This document shows positions 6,449 through 10,330 of a stretch of DNA of 10,330 nt, one piece after another. Both the position numbers and the translations under genes were made by a program. The stretch lies in assembly GCA_030840515.1 (NCBI GenBank), contig JAVEEJ010000040.1, positions 1 to 10,330 of the forward strand, written 5' to 3'. This DNA is from Frankiaceae bacterium (GTDB lineage Bacteria > Actinomycetota > Actinomycetes > JAVEEJ01). Numbering within the stretch: position 1 is the stretch's first letter; each line of letters starts with the position of its first letter. Below the pieces are notes generated by a model. The model was given only the letters and a program-made list of their open reading frames with translations, did not search any database and was not told the origin of the DNA.

Positions 6449-6460
6449 GGTCCTAGGACC
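6449..6460. repeat. 12-bp perfect palindrome GGTCCTAGGACC
   Basis: This perfect palindrome lies between the divergent tRNA-Phe and cupredoxin genes, about 20 bases upstream (minus strand) of the candidate tRNA -10 and 60 bases before the cupredoxin ATG. It could be an operator for either gene. No known regulator is recognised. Confidence 0.35.
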
Positions 6461-6520
6461 ATGGTCGCCTGTTCTCGCGGTGCGCCGGCCGACAGTGTGG
6501 GTCAGCGAGGGGGTGACGCC

Positions 6521-7096
6521 ATGCGGGCGAACGCGTGGAAGCTGGCCGCGGTGAGCGTCCTGACGGTCGCCGTGCAGGGCTGCGCCTCCTCGTCCGAGCC
6601 CTTGAGCCGCTCGACCGGAGCCCCGAGCCTGGCTGACGCCCGCAGCGAGCGACCGACGCCGACGCCGTCCGCGCGCGTGACGGTCGCACCGCGTCGCACC
6701 GCCTCTCGCGCCCCGTCCAGCACCCCTACCGCGAACCGCAGCGTCGGCACGCCGGCACCACGGAGGACGTCCAGCCCGGCGCCACGGCGTACGACGACAC
6801 CTCGCCCGTCGACGAGCAGCGCCTCGCCGAAGGCCGGCGCCTTGCACGTGGTGCACATGGCCGACTTCTCCTTCAGCCCTGCCTCGCTCACCATCGACGT
6901 CGGCGACCGGGTGCGCGCGATCAACGACATGGGCAGCCACACGTTCACCGGCACGTCGGGCCCCAAGACGTGGGACTCCGGTGCAGTGGCCCAAGGCCAG
7001 AGCTACACGGTGACCTTCAGCAGCGTCGGCGACTACACCTTCGTGTGCTCCTACCACCAGTCGGTCGGGATGACTGGAACCATCACTGTTCGGTGA
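6521..7096 (+). CDS. Cupredoxin-domain lipoprotein (plastocyanin-like, type 1 copper)
   Basis: A 191-residue exported lipoprotein. The start has a basic residue pair and a hydrophobic run ending in the lipobox VQGC, with the lipidated Cys at 21. Residues about 45-105 are a low-complexity Pro/Thr/Ser/Arg linker with imperfect PAPRRT repeats, probably spanning the wall. The C-terminal domain (about 108-191) is a small blue-copper fold: His140 (GSHTF), Cys176, His179 and Met184 (CSYHQSVGM) supply all four expected copper ligands. The domain probably carries electrons or binds copper outside the membrane; the partner is unknown. The ATG at 6521 is preferred to an in-frame ATG 60 bases upstream because GAGGGGG (6507-6513) precedes it and the signal sequence then starts directly. 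A possible hairpin follows at 7103-7133. Confidence 0.9.
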   Translation: MRANAWKLAAVSVLTVAVQGCASSSEPLSRSTGAPSLADARSERPTPTPSARVTVAPRRTASRAPSSTPTANRSVGTPAPRRTSSPAPRRTTTPRPSTSSASPKAGALHVVHMADFSFSPASLTIDVGDRVRAINDMGSHTFTGTSGPKTWDSGAVAQGQSYTVTFSSVGDYTFVCSYHQSVGMTGTITVR

Positions 7097-7102
7097 CGAC
7101 AG

Positions 7103-7133
7103 GGGTTCGTGAAGGGCAGCCCGACGCGAACCC
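7103..7133 (+). terminator. Hairpin after the cupredoxin gene
   Basis: GGGTTCG (7103-7109) pairs with CGAACCC (7127-7133) in a perfect 7-bp stem starting 7 bases after the stop. The loop can itself pair through GGG/CCC. There is no T-run, so it is a possible but unproven terminator. Confidence 0.4.
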
Positions 7134-7191
7134 GCCATCACCGCCGAACGTCGGCGCAGACCTGCGGCAGCGGCCTGTCGCGAACCCGCCA
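7125..7191. repeat. 13-bp direct repeat CGCGAACCCGCCA, two copies
   Basis: Identical copies lie at 7125-7137 and 7179-7191, with start points 54 bases apart, in the 253-bp gap before the binding-protein gene. The first copy also forms the right arm of the cupredoxin hairpin. They could be activator or repressor sites. No confident promoter hexamers are visible in the rest of the gap, which is otherwise unremarkable. Confidence 0.45.
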
Positions 7192-7349
7192 CAGTCGGCA
7201 AAATCCGTTGCTGCTCCGCGACTTTTCTGTGATGTGACGGGCCGGTGGTGGCGCGATAACCCTTGCGTCACGATCGCGATCCGACACTCGGCAACGCGCC
7301 TGAGCCGCGTCTAACTTCCGCACCACTCATCCCGCGGAAGGGGACGTCC

Positions 7350-9056
7350 ATGCAGGCACTCAAGCGCCCAAAGACCACAGAGCGCAGACGGATCACAGCG
7401 CTCGCCGTACTCGCACTCGCCTTGTCGGCTTGTGGCGGTAGCGGCGGCGGGAACAGCAGTGGCACAGAGCAAGGCAACTCTGTGCCGGCCAGCCAGCTCA
7501 CCAAGACCGGAACGATCAGGTACGTCCTCGAGAAGAACATCTCGAACTGGAACATCCTCACCTCCGACGGCAACACGTTCGAGACCGCCGAGGTGATGAA
7601 CGGGATCCTGCCGGGTGCCTTCATCCCGCAGCCGGACTTCACGGTCTCGATGAACAAGGACCTGCTGGTCAGCGCCGAGCTCACCAAGACCGAGCCGCAG
7701 ACGGTGGTCTACAAGATCCAGCCGAAGGCGGTCTGGAGCGACGGCACGCCGATCAGCGCGGATGACTTCATCTACCAGTGGACGACCCAGAACGGCGTGA
7801 ACACCAAGTACACGGTCGCGGGTACGACGGGCTACGAGAGCATCGCCAGCGTCGTCGGCTCGGACGGCGGCAAGACGGTGACCGCGACCTTCAAGCCAGG
7901 CAAGAAGTTCGCCGACTGGAAGTCGCTGTTCGGCGCGCTGCTGCCTGCTCAGATCATGAAGACCCTGAGCCCCGACCCGGTGAAGGCGTTCAACACGGGC
8001 CTGCTCAAGGCGCCGAGCTGGTCCGGTGGGCCGTTCATGATCTCGAAGTTCGAGAGCAACAAGGCAGTCACGCTGGTCAAGAACCCGAAGTGGTACGGCG
8101 AGGGCCCCTACCTCAGCACCGTCATCTTCCGGATCATCACCGACGCCACCCAGGAGCCGACGGCCCTGGCGAACGGCGAGGTGGACGCCATCTACCCGCA
8201 GCCCCAGGTTGACCTGCTCACCCAGGTCAAGAAGATCCCGGGCGTGACGGCAAACGTCGGCTTCGGTCTGCTGTTCGAGCACTTCGACCTCAACATCAAA
8301 AACAAGTTCCTCGCCGACCGAGAGCTGCGTCGCGCGATCTTCACCGCGGTCGACCGCGAAGGTCTGGTCAACCGCACCGTCAAGCAGTTCTCCAGCAAGG
8401 CAACGGTGCTCAACAACCGGATGCTGCTGCCCGGCCAGCCTGGCTACCAGGACAACGTGGCCTCCAAGGGCTTCGGCAAGGGTGACCTGGCCGGTGCGAA
8501 GAAGATCCTCACTGACGCCGGCTACACCGGTGTCGGCACGGCGCTGAAGAACAAGGCCGGCCAGGCTGTCGGCCCACTGCGCTTCCGCTACACGGTGGGC
8601 AACCAGATCCGTCAGACCGAGGGCGAGCTGCTCAAGGCAACCCTGGCTCAGCTCGGCATCACGATGAACATCCAGTCCACCGATGACCTGGGCGGAACGC
8701 TCGACGGACGCGACTTCGACATCGTCGTGTTCGGCTGGGTGGGCTCACCGTTCCCCTACTCGAGCAACCAGTCCATCTACTCCACCCGGCAGGGCCAGAA
8801 CTTCGGCAACTACTCCAACGCCCAGGTGGACAAGTGGCTGGCGGACGCGGCCATCGAGCTCGACGCCTCCAAGGCGCAGGAGCTGCTCAACAAGGCCGAC
8901 GCGCAGATCACCGAGGACGCGGCGACGCTGCCGCTCTACCAGAAGCCGACGCTGCTGGCGTTCTACGACAAGTACGGGAACGTCCGCGACAACGCCACCT
9001 CGGTGGGCCCGACGTACAACATCCAGCAATGGGGCATCAAGACCTCGGCCGGGTGA
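7350..9056 (+). CDS. ABC transporter substrate-binding lipoprotein, family 5 (peptide-type)
   Basis: A 568-residue lipoprotein. The basic TTERRR and hydrophobic LAVLALALSAC give a lipobox with lipidated Cys28, followed by a Gly/Ser linker. The rest is an SBP_bac_5 (OppA/DppA-like) fold. The family hallmark VVYKIQPKAVWSDGTPISADDF is at about 119-140 (here shown in two parts: VVYKIQPKAVW and SDGTPISADDF). Other typical blocks are the lobe segment DRELRRAIFTAVDRE and DDLGGTLDGRDFDIVVFGW. Members bind oligopeptides, but many actinobacterial relatives bind other ligands or have none known. There are no permease or ATPase genes on either side, so it is an orphan that must use a distant transporter or act as a sensor. 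The ATG at 7350 has GGAAGGGG (7336-7343) upstream. Its stop overlaps the next gene by GTGA. Confidence 0.95.
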   Translation: MQALKRPKTTERRRITALAVLALALSACGGSGGGNSSGTEQGNSVPASQLTKTGTIRYVLEKNISNWNILTSDGNTFETAEVMNGILPGAFIPQPDFTVSMNKDLLVSAELTKTEPQTVVYKIQPKAVWSDGTPISADDFIYQWTTQNGVNTKYTVAGTTGYESIASVVGSDGGKTVTATFKPGKKFADWKSLFGALLPAQIMKTLSPDPVKAFNTGLLKAPSWSGGPFMISKFESNKAVTLVKNPKWYGEGPYLSTVIFRIITDATQEPTALANGEVDAIYPQPQVDLLTQVKKIPGVTANVGFGLLFEHFDLNIKNKFLADRELRRAIFTAVDREGLVNRTVKQFSSKATVLNNRMLLPGQPGYQDNVASKGFGKGDLAGAKKILTDAGYTGVGTALKNKAGQAVGPLRFRYTVGNQIRQTEGELLKATLAQLGITMNIQSTDDLGGTLDGRDFDIVVFGWVGSPFPYSSNQSIYSTRQGQNFGNYSNAQVDKWLADAAIELDASKAQELLNKADAQITEDAATLPLYQKPTLLAFYDKYGNVRDNATSVGPTYNIQQWGIKTSAG

Positions 9057-9337
9057 CCAGGTCTGACGCCCTCAGCGAGGGGCCGTCGTCGCCCTCCGAC
9101 ACGGCCCCTCGCTCACGGCAGGCCTCCACCTGGACACCCACGAGCCGCCGGCCGGACTCCCAGTCCGGACGGATCCTCGAACTGCTCGGAGCGGGCATGA
9201 AAGACGAGGCGATTGCCCGCCAGCTCGGGGTGAGCCTGCGGACCGTGCAACGGGCGGTGCAGACGATCTCGCTGGCACTCGGCGTGACGAGCCGGTTCCA
9301 GCTCGGGGCAGAGGCCTGTCGGCGCGGCTGGATCTGA
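9053..9337 (+). CDS. Stand-alone LuxR/GerE-type helix-turn-helix protein
   Basis: A 94-residue protein whose second half (about 36-92) is a LuxR-type DNA-binding domain: SGRILELLGAGMKDEAIARQ, LGVSLRTVQRAV as the HTH core (58-69), then the dimerisation-helix pattern LALGVTSRFQLGAEACRRGW. The first 35 residues are polar and Pro/Ser/Thr-rich with no sensor domain. The ending resembles the C terminus of large actinobacterial TrmB-LuxR fusion regulators, so this may be a shortened relative or the remnant of one. The GTG at 9053 overlaps the stop of the binding-protein gene (GTGA) and is the only start I favour; it implies translational coupling. It ends 48 bases before a strong terminator, so binding protein and regulator probably form a two-gene operon. 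Target genes are unknown. Confidence 0.8.
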   Translation: MTRSDALSEGPSSPSDTAPRSRQASTWTPTSRRPDSQSGRILELLGAGMKDEAIARQLGVSLRTVQRAVQTISLALGVTSRFQLGAEACRRGWI

Positions 9338-9385
9338 GTCGAACCTCTGCCCACAGTGCCGCCGTACTCGCTCCCGGACAGCGCG

Positions 9386-9416
9386 AAGGCCCCGGTCACA
9401 CTGACCGGGGCCTTTT
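9386..9416 (+). terminator. Intrinsic terminator, 13-bp perfect stem and T-run
   Basis: AAGGCCCCGGTCA (9386-9398), loop CAC, then the exact complement TGACCGGGGCCTT (9402-9414) running into TTTT (9413-9416). This ends the binding-protein/HTH operon. On the minus strand the same stem lies 12 bases past the tRNA-Asp 3' end and could stop the tRNA-Glu/Asp transcript too. Confidence 0.93.
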
Positions 9417-9425
9417 GCTGTGGAG

Positions 9426-9500
9426 CGGTCCCGACGGGATTTGAACCCGCGACCTCCGCCTTGACAGGGCGGCGTGCACTCCAAGCTGCACTACGGGACC
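9426..9500 (-). tRNA. tRNA-Asp (anticodon GTC)
   Basis: On the minus strand the acceptor GGTCCCG/CGGGACC, anticodon stem CCGCC/GGCGG with loop CTGTCAA (GTC), and T-arm GCGGG-TTCAAAT-CCCGT form a full cloverleaf. The D-arm pairs GTGC/GCAC. The discriminator is G, as expected for Asp. CCA is not encoded. It follows tRNA-Glu by 33 bases. Confidence 0.96.
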
Positions 9501-9533
9501 TTGCAGATGCTCATGCTCGTGCTGGTGTTGCCG

Positions 9534-9606
9534 TGCCCCCAACGGGGTTCGAACCCGTGCTGCCGCCTTGAAAGGGCGGTGTCCTGGACCGCTAGACGAT
9601 GGGGGC
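9534..9606 (-). tRNA. tRNA-Glu (anticodon TTC)
   Basis: On the minus strand the acceptor GCCCCCA/TGGGGGC, anticodon loop CTTTCAA between CCGCC and GGCGG (TTC), and T-loop TTCGAAC give a complete 73-base tRNA. The discriminator is A and CCA is not encoded. It is the first gene of the tRNA-Glu/Asp pair. Confidence 0.96.
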
Positions 9607-9617
9607 GTGTGACGCCT

Positions 9618-9634
9618 CCGACGTCTCCCGTCGG
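9618..9634 (-). repeat. Hairpin in the tRNA-Glu leader
   Basis: CCGACG (9618-9623) and CGTCGG (9629-9634) form a perfect 6-bp stem with a 5-base loop, between the candidate promoter and the tRNA-Glu 5' end. It may guide 5' processing of the precursor. Confidence 0.35.
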
Positions 9635-9646
9635 TGGTGCCGGGAC

Positions 9647-9677
9647 AGCATAGGGGACATCCGAGGCAGGGGTCGAA
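9647..9677 (-). promoter_or_regulatory. Candidate promoter of the tRNA-Glu/Asp pair
   Basis: On the minus strand TATGCT (9652-9647) fits a -10 box, and TTCGAC lies 19 bases upstream (9677-9672 gives TTCGAC) as a weak -35. The spacing is slightly long. It would start transcription about 34 bases before tRNA-Glu. Confidence 0.4.
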
Positions 9678-9696
9678 CGGGTCAGTGGCCGCAGGA

Positions 9697-9716
9697 GCGA
9701 ACCGATTCGCGGCGAA
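9697..9716. promoter_or_regulatory. Operator-like array of GCGAA half-sites
   Basis: GCGAA (9697-9701), TTCGC (9706-9710) and GCGAA (9712-9716) form two overlapping inverted repeats, with spacers of 4 and 1 bases. They lie between the tRNA-Glu/Asp promoter and the secreted-protein gene starting at 9757. A dimeric regulator could bind here; none is identified. Confidence 0.35.
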
Positions 9717-9756
9717 TGCGCTCTTCATGGGCATCCGCCCCTAGCCGGAGGTTCCC

Positions 9757-10330
9757 GTGCGCAGAGCCCGCGCCCTCGTCGTCCTCGCCCTCGTCGCAGC
9801 CACCGCTGTGGCCCTTCCTGCGAGCGCTCGCACCCACTACGTGGAGCTCGCCGGCGAGACGACGATCACGGCTGCTCACTCGGGCTCGGTGCTCGTGACC
9901 GTCCCCGACGACGCGAAGCTGTCGTGGAAGGCGCTGGGCAACCCCGACATCAGCATCGCGGGCTCGGGCCGGCTCGTTGGCTTCATGCTCGAGCCGGTCG
10001 CTCAGCAGGGCTACTCCCTCGACTCGGTGCTGGTCATGCGCCTGCCGAGCTCACAGCGCAACGCCCTCGAGGTGTCCGGACTTGCCGCCCCCACGCCGGG
10101 TCCGGCCTGCACGCAGCCCGGAGACGACCCGACGGACCCGCTCGGCACGTGTGAGGACTGGAAGGACCCCGGATACGGCCTCCTCTACGAGGGCCGCTAC
10201 CGCCTCACGGTGCTGACGGACGGTGCACCCGTCACGATCAAGCTGAAGCTGCACGGCCTCGACGGCAGCCTCGACCTCAGCCCCGCCACGACGGTGGCTT
10301 CGACCGAGTCCACCATGACCGCGCGTGAGT
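9757..10330 (+). CDS. Secreted protein of unknown function, N-terminal part (3' end outside the window)
   Basis: The frame from the GTG at 9757 stays open for 191 codons to the end of the window. GGAGG (9747-9751) lies five bases upstream, a textbook ribosome-binding site. The product begins MRRARALVVLALVAATAVAL with a likely cleavage at ASA, a clear signal peptide. The mature region reads as a beta-rich exported domain: VELAGETTITAAHSGSVLV, then LSWKALGNPDISIAGSGR, and a segment with two cysteines (GPACTQPG and GTCEDW, 17 residues apart) that may form a disulfide. I do not recognise the family, and the missing C terminus may hold a second domain or anchor. It diverges from the tRNA-Glu/Asp pair; the gap holds the GCGAA repeats. 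Confidence 0.85.
   Translation, partial: MRRARALVVLALVAATAVALPASARTHYVELAGETTITAAHSGSVLVTVPDDAKLSWKALGNPDISIAGSGRLVGFMLEPVAQQGYSLDSVLVMRLPSSQRNALEVSGLAAPTPGPACTQPGDDPTDPLGTCEDWKDPGYGLLYEGRYRLTVLTDGAPVTIKLKLHGLDGSLDLSPATTVASTESTMTARE

Noticed and set aside
6461..6520. Longer start for the cupredoxin lipoprotein at 6461
   Set aside because: The extra 20 residues precede a normal lipoprotein signal, and GAGGGGG fits the ATG at 6521.
7263..7349. Longer start for the binding protein
   Set aside because: It would put 29 non-signal residues before a standard lipoprotein signal; GGAAGGGG supports 7350.
7311..8282. 323-codon open frame on the minus strand inside the binding-protein gene
   Set aside because: Antisense shadow caused by high GC third positions; the plus-strand lipoprotein is unmistakable and the antisense product has a low-complexity Arg/Leu/Asp composition.
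6407..9425. Integrated phage or plasmid with attachment-site duplication between the tRNAs
   Set aside because: No integrase, no transposase and no copy of a tRNA 3' end was found at the other boundary; only an unexplained insertion can be proposed.
1..10330. CRISPR array or insertion sequence
   Set aside because: No regularly spaced repeat series, no transposase-like frame and no terminal inverted repeats were seen.

Overview
The window is chromosomal DNA from a high-GC actinobacterium (Actinomycetota). The evidence is the codon use (G/C at almost every third position, several GTG starts), the order purF-purM-DUF3073-unknown-bldC, a near-perfect BldC, and an NlpC/P60 hydrolase behind a c-di-AMP (ydaO-type) leader. 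The genus cannot be read from the sequence. I saw no insertion sequence, phage gene or CRISPR array.

Layout. 1-1634: the 3' end of purF, translationally coupled to a complete purM (de novo purine synthesis). 1635-1832 (-): a small DUF3073 protein whose stop abuts that of purM. 1960-2796: a conserved protein of unknown function. 2944-3147: bldC, a MerR-like DNA-binding regulator, followed by two hairpins, the second with a perfect 18-bp stem. 3375-3562: a c-di-AMP riboswitch controlling a secreted NlpC/P60 peptidoglycan hydrolase (3581-4606). 4677-5654: a secreted protein of unknown function, convergent with a UlaG-like metallo-beta-lactamase-fold hydrolase (5658-6293, -). tRNA-Phe (-) lies just upstream of that hydrolase.

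6521-9337 is a plus-strand block: a copper-binding (cupredoxin) lipoprotein, an orphan family-5 ABC substrate-binding lipoprotein, and a 94-residue stand-alone LuxR-type HTH protein that overlaps the end of the binding-protein gene. It ends in a strong intrinsic terminator. Beyond it are tRNA-Asp and tRNA-Glu (-), then a secreted protein of unknown function (9757 onward, +) that runs off the window.

The left half links purine synthesis, a developmental regulator and c-di-AMP-controlled cell-wall remodelling, much of it conserved housekeeping order. The most notable structural point on the right is that tRNA-Glu and tRNA-Asp are parted from tRNA-Phe by about 3 kb of envelope/uptake genes on the opposite strand. 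Many actinobacteria carry these three tRNA genes side by side, so the block looks like an insertion into a tRNA cluster. No wholly new system is obvious. The best leads are the solo LuxR protein coupled to an orphan binding protein, the split tRNA cluster, and the unknown protein next to bldC.
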